The translations under genes and the position numbers were made by a program. The notes below the pieces were generated by a model. It saw only the letters and a list, made by a program, of their open reading frames with translations, had not been told where the DNA came from and ran no database searches. From assembly GCA_002483425.1 (NCBI GenBank), contig DLHW01000029.1, positions 1 to 31,506 on the forward strand: a stretch of 31,506 bases of DNA, written 5' to 3'. The first letter of the stretch is position 1. The number at the start of each line of letters is the position of its first letter. The DNA comes from Methylococcaceae bacterium UBA7658. GTDB taxonomy: Bacteria; Pseudomonadota; Gammaproteobacteria; Methylococcales; Methylomonadaceae. This document shows positions 24,084 to 31,506 of the stretch, in pieces.

Positions 24084-25270
24084 TTCCTATAGCTAAACCT
24101 GTGATGGGGGAGCCGGAAGCGGAAGCGGCGCGCCGGGTCATTTTGAGCGGGTGGATTACCCAAGGCCCGGAAGTTGCGGCTTTTGAGAAGGAATTTGCAG
24201 AATTTGTCGGCGCACCCTATGCCTGCGCGGTTTCTAATTGCACGACCGCCTTACATTTAGCGCTTCTTGCGGCCGGTGTGGAAGCGGGCGACGAAGTTAT
24301 TACGGTAAGCCATTCTTACATAGCTACCGCCAATGTGATCCGCTATTGTGGCGCGACTCCCGTTTTTGTGGATATTGAACCTAGTACTTTTAATATTGAT
24401 CCATCCTTGATTGAAGAGGCGTTATCGGAAAGGACTCGTGCTATTTTATGCGTTCATCAGATCGGAATGCCCTGCGATCTCAAGGCGATTGTGGAAATTG
24501 CTCGTAGATATTCCCTACCGGTAATTGAAGATGCCGCCTGTGCAATTGGCAGTGAAATACTTTGGGATGGAGAATGGCAGAAAATAGGCGCGCCTCAAGC
24601 CGATATCGCCTGCTTTTCTTTTCACCCTCGGAAAGTTATTAGTACGGGTGATGGCGGTATGATAACAACCAAAAATCCGGAATGGGACAAACAATTCCGG
24701 CTATTGCGTCAACATGGAATGAGTATCTCTGATACCGTTAGGCATGGTGCAAGTCAAGTCATTTTCGAATCTTACCCCATCGTTGGGTATAACTACCGGA
24801 TGACGGATATCCAAGCAGCTGTGGGTCGAGAGCAGCTTAAGCGTTTGCCTGAGATTATTAAAAAACGACGTGATTTGGCTGACCGCTACCGAGAATTATT
24901 GTCAAGTGATGTAGGTATTGTTTCACCAGCGGAGCCTCAATGGGCGCGCAGTACTTGGCAGAGTTATTGTATACAGCTTCCCGAAGGAGTAAATCAAATT
25001 AACGTTATGCAAATAATGCTTGACGACGGAGTAGCGACTCGGCGGGGTGTTATGTGCTCTCATTTAGAACCAGCTTATGAAAGAAGCAAATGGTTGTGTA
25101 CAAGGAAACAGAAAAGTTGCGACTGTTCTAATAATCATTGCAGATATTTGTCCAATAGCGAATTGGCGCAAAACCAGGCAATCATATTACCGTTATATCC
25201 ACAAATGAGTTATGACGATCAAGACACGGTAATCCGGTCATTAAACAAAGCTCTATCAAAATTTAGATAA
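24080..25270 (+). CDS. DegT/DnrJ/EryC1 aminotransferase with Cys-rich C-terminal insertion
   Basis: PLP-dependent sugar aminotransferase, 396 residues from the ATG at 24080. That start is preferred over one 33 bases upstream because it gives the usual MIPIAKPVMG N-terminus and an ATGA overlap with the SDR gene. Seen: SNCTTALHLALLAAGVEAGDEV, the Asp in VIEDAACAIGSE (D151), and the Schiff-base Lys in SFHPRKVISTGDGGM (K185). The basic text around the Lys resembles 4-keto-sugar aminotransferases. Near the end, between YERSKW and the usual ILPLYPQM, there is a short insertion rich in cysteine (WLCTRKQKSCDCSNNHC) that could bind a metal or be a loop disulfide. It is the last gene before a 395-base gap. 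Together with the SDR and the PglD-like enzyme it may make a second amino sugar. Confidence 0.88.
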   Translation: MIPIAKPVMGEPEAEAARRVILSGWITQGPEVAAFEKEFAEFVGAPYACAVSNCTTALHLALLAAGVEAGDEVITVSHSYIATANVIRYCGATPVFVDIEPSTFNIDPSLIEEALSERTRAILCVHQIGMPCDLKAIVEIARRYSLPVIEDAACAIGSEILWDGEWQKIGAPQADIACFSFHPRKVISTGDGGMITTKNPEWDKQFRLLRQHGMSISDTVRHGASQVIFESYPIVGYNYRMTDIQAAVGREQLKRLPEIIKKRRDLADRYRELLSSDVGIVSPAEPQWARSTWQSYCIQLPEGVNQINVMQIMLDDGVATRRGVMCSHLEPAYERSKWLCTRKQKSCDCSNNHCRYLSNSELAQNQAIILPLYPQMSYDDQDTVIRSLNKALSKFR

Positions 25271-25665
25271 TTGTCCAGGTAGATAGCCGACGACATTCAC
25301 CGACCGACTACCCGATTGTGAATCAGTAAGTCGGTGGCGTTGAATAAAGCAAGTTGACGCCGGATCATGCCGATCTATCTCAAGAACAAACATTCGCTTA
25401 TAGCTATCAGATTTCTCCAATAGAGAATTATCTTGCATGATCCGAAACAAATAGGGAAAACAATTAATTTTGCTTTCAAAAATTCGGGGTAGACAAGATA
25501 CGCTTCGCATTTACGGGCGTTTTACATGAAAAAACTACTCTAAAAATGTTAATTTAATATCAACAGAGGGATAGATTCAGTTTTAACCTATGCAATAGGT
25601 CATACTAAACGCTTAGAGCGATCCTTATTCAACTTCAACTCGCAAGGGGTTTAGCTATTAGAGAT
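25271..25665 (+). other. 395-bp gap with strong inverted repeats
   Basis: No credible gene. An antisense open frame (25256-25510) is not convincing. It contains CACCGAC (25298-25304) / GTCGGTG (25330-25336), an alternative ATTCAC/GTGAAT pair (25295-25300, 25318-25323), and the large inverted repeat at 25361-25444. The last 150 bases are AT-rich and probably carry the promoter of the chain-length determinant gene. Confidence 0.5.
25361..25444 (+). repeat. Large imperfect inverted repeat
   Basis: Perfect 10-bp arms CGGATCATGC (25361-25370) and GCATGATCCG (25435-25444) continue inward as GAT-3-TCTC and GAGA-3-ATC pairings, leaving about 40 bases in the loop. It may be a remnant of a small repeat element or a transcript structure downstream of the aminotransferase gene. 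Confidence 0.6.
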
Positions 25666-27387
25666 ATGGAAACATTCAGTTACTCAAAAAATCTAGCAGA
25701 TTATGTTGAACTTATAAACAGAAAGAAATTTTTCATTCTAACCATTTGGTTTACTATCACGGTTTTGGCAGTTATTTTTGCCTTAACTCTGCCAAAATCA
25801 TATCGTTCAACAGCTACATTATTAATTGAAGCACCTTTGCAGGGCAAAATACTAGAATTAATGCCAGCTCAATTCGCTGATGAGCAGTTGCATTCGATTT
25901 ATCAAAGAGTCATGACGACAAAAAATATCGACATGATACTCGATAAAAATAAACTTTACGAAGAACTTCGAAATGAATATACCAAGCAAGATTTAGTTGA
26001 GTTATTCAAAGAAAATTTGCAAGTGGAATTAGCAACTTCCTCAATTTCCGGCGGTAGTAGTTCAACTTCGAGCAAAGCGGAAATCGCTTTTAATATTTCA
26101 TTTATAGACAGTGATCCTGAAATAACTAAGGAGATTGTCACCCAGATAGCTGAACTTTTTATACAGATAAATAATAGTTCAAGGACGAATCGTGTAACCA
26201 AAGCAACAGATTTTCTAAAAGAAGAATCCGATAAGCTCAATGAAGATCTAAAAGAAATTGATAATAAAATCGTCGGTTACAAAGAAGAATATAACTTTAG
26301 TTTGCCGGAGCAAACGGCGGCGACTATAGCGGCGATTGATAGATCGGAGACAGAACTAAGAGATACGGAAAATCAAATTAGGACGACAAAAGACAGACTG
26401 GCATTTTTGACAGTGGAACTTGCTAAGGAAGAAAATTATATTTCTCCAAGCGTTAGCGACAAGAACGGTAAAACCAACGAGAGTTCTTTAGATAAACTTT
26501 ATGCCGAATATACTCGTATAAGCAATTTATATTTACCCTCGCATCCATCGGTTATCCGGCTGAAACGAGAAATTAAAGCGTTAGATCCTTCTTTTGACAG
26601 CTATAACAATAACAGCGACATCAAACAACAATTAACTAATGCCGAACTAAACTTGACTAGAATGAAGAAAAACTATGGTGAAAATCATCCGGATATCGTC
26701 AGTCTAAAAAAGCAAATCGATTCATTACAACAACAAATAAAAAAAACTCAACGCCCGGATATAAAAACGAGCATGAGTAGCCGTAATGTTAGAAATCCAA
26801 CTATACTTTCAGTCGAATTACAATATAAGACAGCTCAGTCTGAGCTAGACGCTTTATTACATAAACAAGATTTCTTGAAAGAAAAGCTGGAAAAACTTAG
26901 AAGTAATATTCAAGCCGCACCGCAGATTGAGATGGGCTATTCTGATTTGATGCGGGAGCGCGACAATATTATTAAAAAATATACTCAACTTAAAGAGAAA
27001 TTAGCCGATGTTAAAGTTCTTGAAACCCTTGAAAAAGAGCAACAAGGTCAAACATTAACTATCCTGGAGGAACCGATAGTGCCTATTCATCCAGAAAAGG
27101 CTATACGAAGAAAAGTTGCGATAGGAGGATTTTTTCTCGGGTTGATTGCAGGACTCGGTATGGTATTGGGCCTGGATTTTTTTGACCCCAATATCAGGGG
27201 CTATCGGGCAATTGAAGCTATTACAGGTTTAACACCGCTGGTCGTAATTCCTTATATTGAATCGCCAGACGAAGAACAAAAAAAAATTAGGGATGCCCGG
27301 CGATTCAAAACTTTATTCATTGTTGTAGGTATCATTATTTTAATTACCATTAGTTCTGTTGCGGGTTATTTTTTATTCAAAACTTGA
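25666..27387 (+). CDS. Wzz/GumC-like polysaccharide chain-length determinant
   Basis: Inner-membrane polysaccharide co-polymerase of 573 residues. Seen: the N-terminal Wzz region with a membrane helix at about 22-43 and the LPKSYRSTATLLIEAP strand, a long periplasmic part dominated by coiled coils (about 165-240, 285-345 and 395-455), the proline-rich EEPIVPIHPEKAIRR motif near 469-483 just before the second helix (about 484-505), and an extra third helix at the end (about 547-571). No kinase domain is fused. A separate ATPase gene follows 58 bases downstream, the split arrangement of many EPS systems. It should set chain length of the polymer and relay phosphorylation from the kinase. The GNVR-type motif before the second helix reads GYSDLMRERD, the standard pattern. 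Confidence 0.92.
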   Translation: METFSYSKNLADYVELINRKKFFILTIWFTITVLAVIFALTLPKSYRSTATLLIEAPLQGKILELMPAQFADEQLHSIYQRVMTTKNIDMILDKNKLYEELRNEYTKQDLVELFKENLQVELATSSISGGSSSTSSKAEIAFNISFIDSDPEITKEIVTQIAELFIQINNSSRTNRVTKATDFLKEESDKLNEDLKEIDNKIVGYKEEYNFSLPEQTAATIAAIDRSETELRDTENQIRTTKDRLAFLTVELAKEENYISPSVSDKNGKTNESSLDKLYAEYTRISNLYLPSHPSVIRLKREIKALDPSFDSYNNNSDIKQQLTNAELNLTRMKKNYGENHPDIVSLKKQIDSLQQQIKKTQRPDIKTSMSSRNVRNPTILSVELQYKTAQSELDALLHKQDFLKEKLEKLRSNIQAAPQIEMGYSDLMRERDNIIKKYTQLKEKLADVKVLETLEKEQQGQTLTILEEPIVPIHPEKAIRRKVAIGGFFLGLIAGLGMVLGLDFFDPNIRGYRAIEAITGLTPLVVIPYIESPDEEQKKIRDARRFKTLFIVVGIIILITISSVAGYFLFKT

Positions 27388-27445
27388 ATATCAGGTGATA
27401 GCTGCAATCGCAAAGCTAATTACCACTTAAAATATCATAGGCATA

Positions 27446-28195
27446 ATGAAAAAAAATTCCGGAAACGAGTTTAAAACCGTTACGTTCACACGGTCTAAAG
27501 TAGTCGATATCGATCCGCAAATCTTAAGTGATAAACGGATAGTAATGGCTTTGCATAATGATCTACGTGCGAATTATTTTCGGGTATTAAGGACAAATAT
27601 TCTAAAACAATTAAGGGAAAATAATTGGAACAGCTTTTTTGTGACTAGCGCTACTCCTGGAGCGGGAAAATCATTTGTTTCAATAAATTTGGCTATCGCG
27701 ATGGCGAGAGAAGGTAATCAATCAGTCCTGCTAGTAGATGCTGATTTACGACGCCCAAGTATTACGGAAACTTTAAAGCTTGATTGTCAATATGGCCTGA
27801 CCGATTACTTGGGAGGCTTAACGCAGTTAGAAGACATCATGATAAATCCGGGAATAGAAAATTTAGTTATTATTCCTGGGAAAGATTCTAAATTAAATTA
27901 TTCCGAGCTAATATCCTCTCCCAGGATGGAGGCTTTTGTTAAAGATGTTAAATATCGTTATCAATCGAGAGTTGTAGTATTTGATATTCCCCCAATTTTT
28001 GTGGCTGATGACGCATTGTTATTTATGTCCTATTGCGATGCTGCTCTTTTTGTAATTGAAGACGAAAAAAACACCGCCGATGAACTTCATCAATCGTTAA
28101 GCATACTAGAAGAAACGAACTTGCTAGGTATAGTGCTAAATAAATCTAAGCGAGAAATACCATCACATAAATACGGTTACGGCTATGGCTATTAA
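27446..28195 (+). CDS. CpsD/CapB-like tyrosine-kinase ATPase (BY-kinase)
   Basis: Cytoplasmic ATPase of 249 residues expected to autophosphorylate on tyrosine and control EPS assembly through the adjacent Wzz protein. Seen: the RANYFRVLRTNI segment (41-52) that carries the interaction/activation role, Walker A SATPGAGKS (68-76, with Ala where many BY-kinases have Glu), Walker A' LLVDADLRRP (95-104), a Walker B-like VVVFDIPP with the FDxPP pattern, and a C-terminal tyrosine cluster with four alternating Tyr (243, 245, 247, 249) in a KYGYGYGY tail. The tail is the usual autophosphorylation site. It lacks its own membrane segment, so it depends on the Wzz partner. A MinD/ParA-like ATPase without kinase activity is the alternative, but the tail argues against it. 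Confidence 0.92.
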   Translation: MKKNSGNEFKTVTFTRSKVVDIDPQILSDKRIVMALHNDLRANYFRVLRTNILKQLRENNWNSFFVTSATPGAGKSFVSINLAIAMAREGNQSVLLVDADLRRPSITETLKLDCQYGLTDYLGGLTQLEDIMINPGIENLVIIPGKDSKLNYSELISSPRMEAFVKDVKYRYQSRVVVFDIPPIFVADDALLFMSYCDAALFVIEDEKNTADELHQSLSILEETNLLGIVLNKSKREIPSHKYGYGYGY

Positions 28196-28581
28196 ATTAG
28201 GGGTTTTTTAAAGTATTCGAATATAAAAATTCGAAAGAATAGTAAGCTGTATTCGAAGTTGATCGGTAATATGTCTTTTCATGTGCGAAATTGATTTATC
28301 GTAAACTCTCATTAATGTAAATTTTGATTAACCAGATTAAAAAACAAACTATAGGAAGTTAGGTTCTTGCGAAGTCAGTAATACGTGTTACAAATCCGGT
28401 AAGCAATAAATACAACTTCTAGCTTTTTAGCAGCTATGAATTGTTTAAAACGACTAAATTTTGGTCAAATAAGATTTTCGGTTCAAATTCCAATCTGGAT
28501 TCCAATCAGATTTTCCCAAGTGCAGCGCAGTAGATTGTATTTTTGTGGTCGAAGGTATTAATATTATAAGGAGTTATGCAA
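28196..28581 (+). other. AT-rich 386-bp leader before the dehydrogenase gene
   Basis: No gene seen. It holds TTCGAA three times within the first 60 bases, the direct repeat ATTCCAATC twice near 28488-28507, and an overlapping AATCTG/CAGATT inverted pair. The length and AT richness suggest an independent promoter with a long 5' leader, but no clear -35/-10 pair or known riboswitch fold could be assigned. Confidence 0.45.
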
Positions 28582-29880
28582 ATGAAAGTTTCAGTTGTCG
28601 GTGCCGGAAGAATGGGATTGCCGCTAGCCTGCGTAATTGGTAAGCACGGAGCAGATGTTATCGCATGCGATATTAATTCTGAATTAGTTAATAACATTAA
28701 TTCGGGCGCTTGTCCTTACGAGGAACCAGGGTTATCTGAACTTATCAGAACATTACATGCAAAAGGTAAATTGGAAGCAGTTACTGACACTGTTAAAGCA
28801 GTTGCGGAATCAGACGTGGTTATCGTTATTGTGCCGGCACACTTAACTCCGTCGCGGGATATAGATTTTAGTATTCTCCAAAAAGCCTCCTCCGAAATTG
28901 GAAAAGGATTAAAGAAAAATACTCTAGTCATCTATGAAACAACTGTTGCCGTCGGGGGCACTAGACAAAGTCTGATCCCTTATTTAGAAAAAGAAAGCGG
29001 TTTAAAGGCGGGGGAGGATTTTTATGTTGCTTATAGCCCTGAGCGCGTAAAGGCAAATTTAGTTTTATCTCGCCTTGAGACCACCCCAAAAGTAGTGGGC
29101 GGTTTTAATTCTGAGTCATGTGCAAAAGCGGTTGCGTTCTATAGTGAATATTTAGGGGCGCCTGTCGATGATGTAGGTACTATCGAAGCAGCTGAGATGA
29201 CCAAATTGGTGGGTATGCTTTACCGCGATGTTAACATTGCCTTAGCGAATGAACTTGCTAGCTTTTGTGAGATCGCTGGCGTCGATTTTGAAAGAGTCCG
29301 CAATTCCGCAAATACCGACGGAGAAGCGAATTTGTTACTTCCGGGCATCGGTGTTGGAGGCCATTGTGTACCGGTCTATCCGTATTTTGTAACGCGCGAA
29401 TCCCGGCGGCTCGGAATAACCCAACGGCTTTCCGAGGCTGCTCGTGAAATCAACGACAATCAGCCTGAGCGGCAATTACAGCGAGTTATTTCGGTATGGA
29501 AAAGTTTAAAAGGTGAAAAAGTACACATGCTTGGGCTAGGCTTTCGGCCGGGCGTAAAAGTCGATACCTTTAGTTCCACTTATACGCTTCACAATGTGCT
29601 TTTAAAATTAGGAGCATCCGTTACCGTGGAAGACCCTTATTATTCTGACCCTGAAATCATTCAAGCGGGTTTGCAACCGGGCGTAATTGAAAATGTGAGC
29701 GTCGTTGTTTTAAGTACTGCACATTTGGAGTATGCTGAGCCTGATTTTAACGATTGGCGGAGAAAAGGTGTTCAAGTAGTGCTGGACGGACGTAATTTGT
29801 GGAATCAGAAGGATGTTGAGTCGGTTGGATTACTGTATTTTGGTATTGGCCGTTCTGCTAAAAACGAAAAACGGAACTGA
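28582..29880 (+). CDS. UDP-glucose/GDP-mannose-type nucleotide-sugar 6-dehydrogenase
   Basis: Cytoplasmic NAD-dependent dehydrogenase of 432 residues that oxidises C6 of a nucleotide hexose to the uronic acid. The ATG at 28582 is chosen because AAGGAG (28568-28573) is 8 bases from it but only 2 bases from the in-frame ATG at 28576. Seen: VSVVGAGRMGLPLACVIG, the middle-domain AEMTKL with catalytic Lys208, and the active-site GIGVGGHCVPVYPYF with Cys262. The closing domain reads GLGFRPGVKVDTFSS, unlike the DxRxSP text of ordinary UDP-glucose dehydrogenases but similar to N-acetylhexosamine-type relatives. Together with the WbpB/E/D-like genes it could supply UDP-GlcNAcA at the head of the diacetamido-uronate pathway. 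Whether it uses UDP-GlcNAc, UDP-ManNAc or UDP-glucose is not readable. Confidence 0.9.
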   Translation: MKVSVVGAGRMGLPLACVIGKHGADVIACDINSELVNNINSGACPYEEPGLSELIRTLHAKGKLEAVTDTVKAVAESDVVIVIVPAHLTPSRDIDFSILQKASSEIGKGLKKNTLVIYETTVAVGGTRQSLIPYLEKESGLKAGEDFYVAYSPERVKANLVLSRLETTPKVVGGFNSESCAKAVAFYSEYLGAPVDDVGTIEAAEMTKLVGMLYRDVNIALANELASFCEIAGVDFERVRNSANTDGEANLLLPGIGVGGHCVPVYPYFVTRESRRLGITQRLSEAAREINDNQPERQLQRVISVWKSLKGEKVHMLGLGFRPGVKVDTFSSTYTLHNVLLKLGASVTVEDPYYSDPEIIQAGLQPGVIENVSVVVLSTAHLEYAEPDFNDWRRKGVQVVLDGRNLWNQKDVESVGLLYFGIGRSAKNEKRN

Positions 29881-29919
29881 TATTCACGGCTATTACAAGG
29901 CTATTTAAGTTTATTAGAG

Positions 29920-31104
29920 TTAAGTGTTATTTTGGGAAATTAATTTTTCTACAAGAGCAATATACGATTTTTTATGATGATTCCAATTATATTTGTTGGC
30001 AAAATTTTCAGTCGCAGTTTTAGATAGACTTGCCCGTTTGTGGGGGTTTTTATATAAATCAATTATTGCATCGGCTAACGATTCTATATTTTCGGCTTCA
30101 AAAAAACGCACCATTTCACTGTCAAAATAACGGCTAATGGTTCCCGTATAAGGTACGATACAAGGAATCCCTAGGGCGACATATTCCAGCAACTTGGTAG
30201 GCAGCATAATATCTGTGCCGCTGCAGCTACGTATAGGTATAATTCCGATATCCGCGTCTTGAATTAAGTCCGGGATCATTTCAACGGGAACGAAACCATC
30301 GCTAAAGCTGACTGTTTCTCCTAGCTTAAGTTGATCGCGTAACTCGATCAGGCGATTACGTTCCTCCCCAGCCCCGATAATACGAAGTTCCAAACTGGTT
30401 ATTGTTAGTTTAGCTTTAGCAGCGGCTCGAATTGCTAGATCAAGCCCGAGACGGTGTGCAAGTGTCCCGTGGTACACCATTACAAATTTAGAACCACTAG
30501 GTTTAGACGGGATGTTTTTTCGAAGCTGAAAAATACGATCATCGGGAAGGTTCATAAGAATATTAATTTTATCGCGCGGAATTCCGCGTTTTGAAAGGAT
30601 ATCTTTTAACCGTTCCTCTACGGTAATAACAGTTGAAGCAAATTGACCCGCTAAGTATTCTTGTAGTTTTAAAATTTTGACTACCCAATTTTCTTCTTTG
30701 GAAACAAATTTCTCCTGATAGATTTCTGGCATCAAGTCATGAATATCATGAATGACAGGAACCCCTAATAGACGCGGAATGATTGCAGCTAACACTAAGA
30801 AGTCCGGCATATTATTAATATGGATGAGTGCGTAACGTTTCGGGTGTATCAGCAAGTGAATAAAGATCATAAAAAAAAACACAAAATAATCGATCATATA
30901 CTCGAAAAACGATGTGCATTTCGATTTCAACCCAACGGCTTTAATGATATCGACGCCTGATATAGTCTCCCGATGAGGTTCACCGGTTTGTCTTCGTGCC
31001 AGAAATGTGACTCGATGACCTGCATCAATCAGAGCCTCCGCTTCCCGTTTAACACGCGGATCGCGCCGATAGTTGGTATATGCCGCCATGAAAATATTTG
31101 CCAT
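29920..31104 (-). CDS. GT4-type glycosyltransferase
   Basis: Retaining glycosyltransferase of 394 residues (GT-B fold), predicted to add a sugar to the lipid-linked EPS repeat at the cytoplasmic face. Seen: N-terminal ANIFMAAYTNYRRDPRVKREAEAL, HINNMPDF and HDIHDLMPEIY loops, a hydrophobic stretch near 70-90 that may bind the membrane, then the C-terminal donor domain with YHGTLAHRLGLDLAIRAA (about 220), IIGAGEER, FVPVEMIPDLIQDADIGIIPI and the sugar-nucleotide site CSGTDIMLPTKLLEYVALGIP containing the family's acidic residue. It runs opposite to the dehydrogenase gene with 39 bases between stops, and follows a deacetylase-type gene on the same strand 27 bases upstream. No strong ribosome-binding site is seen. 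Sugar specificity is unknown. Confidence 0.9.
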   Translation of the reverse strand: MANIFMAAYTNYRRDPRVKREAEALIDAGHRVTFLARRQTGEPHRETISGVDIIKAVGLKSKCTSFFEYMIDYFVFFFMIFIHLLIHPKRYALIHINNMPDFLVLAAIIPRLLGVPVIHDIHDLMPEIYQEKFVSKEENWVVKILKLQEYLAGQFASTVITVEERLKDILSKRGIPRDKINILMNLPDDRIFQLRKNIPSKPSGSKFVMVYHGTLAHRLGLDLAIRAAAKAKLTITSLELRIIGAGEERNRLIELRDQLKLGETVSFSDGFVPVEMIPDLIQDADIGIIPIRSCSGTDIMLPTKLLEYVALGIPCIVPYTGTISRYFDSEMVRFFEAENIESLADAIIDLYKNPHKRASLSKTATENFANKYNWNHHKKSYIALVEKLISQNNT

Positions 31105-31131
31105 AAGGTTATAAGTTCTTAATATAAATGC

Positions 31132-31506
31132 TTAATCAAAGTTAAAACTGGAATAATCTTTCGATAGTACACGCCAGAAATTGTTGATTGTTTTTCCGTC
31201 CGTCACCAGCCCAGATGTTTCACGAACATGCGCTATTATGCGCCAAAATAATTGATCGAAACCAGGATCGCGCGCGCCCCCGAAAACAATAGGATGCCAC
31301 ACGATTGATGCGCAACCTCTCTTTTTTCGCAAGTCATCCAATGTCGAAGCGATTGCTTCCCATGCTTGTTCGCCTTTCATATTTAGATAACCGCGCAAGG
31401 TAACGTCCATCAAAAATAAATTAAGCTCTAAGACTTTATAAGGTCTATCTTCTTTTAAACAATATGGAAAATAAGGAAACGAAAAGCCTGTGCGAGGGCC
31501 GATTTG
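31132..31506 (-). CDS. Polysaccharide deacetylase-family protein, C-terminal fragment (runs off window)
   Basis: The reading frame stays open from its stop at 31132 to the window edge, so these 124 residues are the end of a longer protein whose start lies beyond base 31506. Seen: RTGFSFPYFPYCLKED, a strand-rich VLELNLFLMDVTLRGYLNM, a helix with EQAWEAIASTLDDL, then GCASIVWHPIVFGG and a final helix ending in TDGKTINNFW. The order FPF-like, LELPLxxMD and WHP/WHN resembles the C-terminal half of NodB-fold polysaccharide deacetylases found in EPS loci; catalytic motif 1 is off the edge. A short internal TTG start (31413) would give only a fragment and is not preferred. It probably shares a transcript with the downstream glycosyltransferase gene. 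Confidence 0.7.
   Translation of the reverse strand, partial: QIGPRTGFSFPYFPYCLKEDRPYKVLELNLFLMDVTLRGYLNMKGEQAWEAIASTLDDLRKKRGCASIVWHPIVFGGARDPGFDQLFWRIIAHVRETSGLVTDGKTINNFWRVLSKDYSSFNFD

Noticed and set aside
25256..25510. Antisense open frame of 84 codons in the gap before the Wzz gene
   Set aside because: It overlaps the end of the aminotransferase gene and inverted repeats, shows no family motif, and has no ribosome-binding site.
26050..26057. GGCGGTAG, matching the core of the RfaH ops element
   Set aside because: It lies inside the Wzz coding sequence, as does another copy near 20868 inside wbpB; a functional ops site is expected in a 5' leader.
31132..31413. Complete 93-residue gene starting at a TTG
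   Set aside because: The frame stays open to the window edge and the text upstream fits a deacetylase-family protein, so it is annotated as a partial gene.

Overview
This window reads as chromosome of a gammaproteobacterial methylotroph, most likely a type I methanotroph (Methylococcales-like). That is an inference. It rests on a beta-RFAP synthase gene (tetrahydromethanopterin cofactor synthesis, shared by archaea and C1-oxidising bacteria), a human/SQOR-like sulfide:quinone oxidoreductase, a moderate-GC proteobacterial codon style, and a large exopolysaccharide (EPS) locus. I saw no rRNA, tRNA, CRISPR array or intact mobile element.

Layout. (1) 1-3.6 kb: sulfide:quinone oxidoreductase with a clear terminator, a SulP anion transporter, then a decayed C-terminal piece of an alpha-carbonic anhydrase gene. 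The order suggests that the SulP protein may once have worked in bicarbonate supply. (2) 3.6-6.3 kb: a tight cofactor-type operon of a nucleotidyltransferase-fold protein, a HAD hydrolase (4-bp ATGA overlap) and beta-RFAP synthase, closed by a hairpin terminator. (3) 6.3-8.0 kb: a membrane-anchored M28 metallopeptidase with a polytopic C-terminal half. (4) 8.4-29.9 kb, plus strand: an EPS biosynthesis region. It begins with a phosphoglycosyl transferase carrying a degenerate GGDEF-like N-terminus. Next comes a 9.5-kb gene for a secreted mosaic protein of about 3,180 residues. Then come nucleotide-sugar genes (WbpD-, WbpB- and WbpE-like enzymes, a PglD/NeuD-like acyltransferase, an extended SDR and a second DegT-type aminotransferase), a Wzz/GumC-like co-polymerase, a separate BY-kinase-like ATPase with a tyrosine tail, and a nucleotide-sugar dehydrogenase. 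(5) 29.9-31.5 kb, minus strand: a GT4-type glycosyltransferase and the C-terminal part of a polysaccharide-deacetylase-family protein that runs off the window.

How the parts work together. The dehydrogenase, WbpB-, WbpE- and WbpD-like enzymes can be ordered into a route from UDP-GlcNAc to a 2,3-diacetamido-uronic acid nucleotide. The SDR, second aminotransferase and PglD-like enzyme could form a second acylated amino-sugar branch. Initiation (phosphoglycosyl transferase), chain-length control (Wzz plus kinase) and modification (deacetylase) are all represented. Wzx, Wzy and most glycosyltransferases must lie outside the window.

The most unusual object is the giant exoprotein. It joins about 15 WD40-type blades, a glutamine-amidotransferase-like alpha/beta domain, a NodB-like deacetylase domain, alternating Big_5 and DUF4082 modules, an N,N-dimethylformamidase-large-subunit-like domain, an Ig-like domain, three FN3 repeats and a C-terminal beta-rich domain. 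Its place between the initiating transferase and the sugar-nucleotide genes suggests a surface or matrix role in the EPS, which is unproven.
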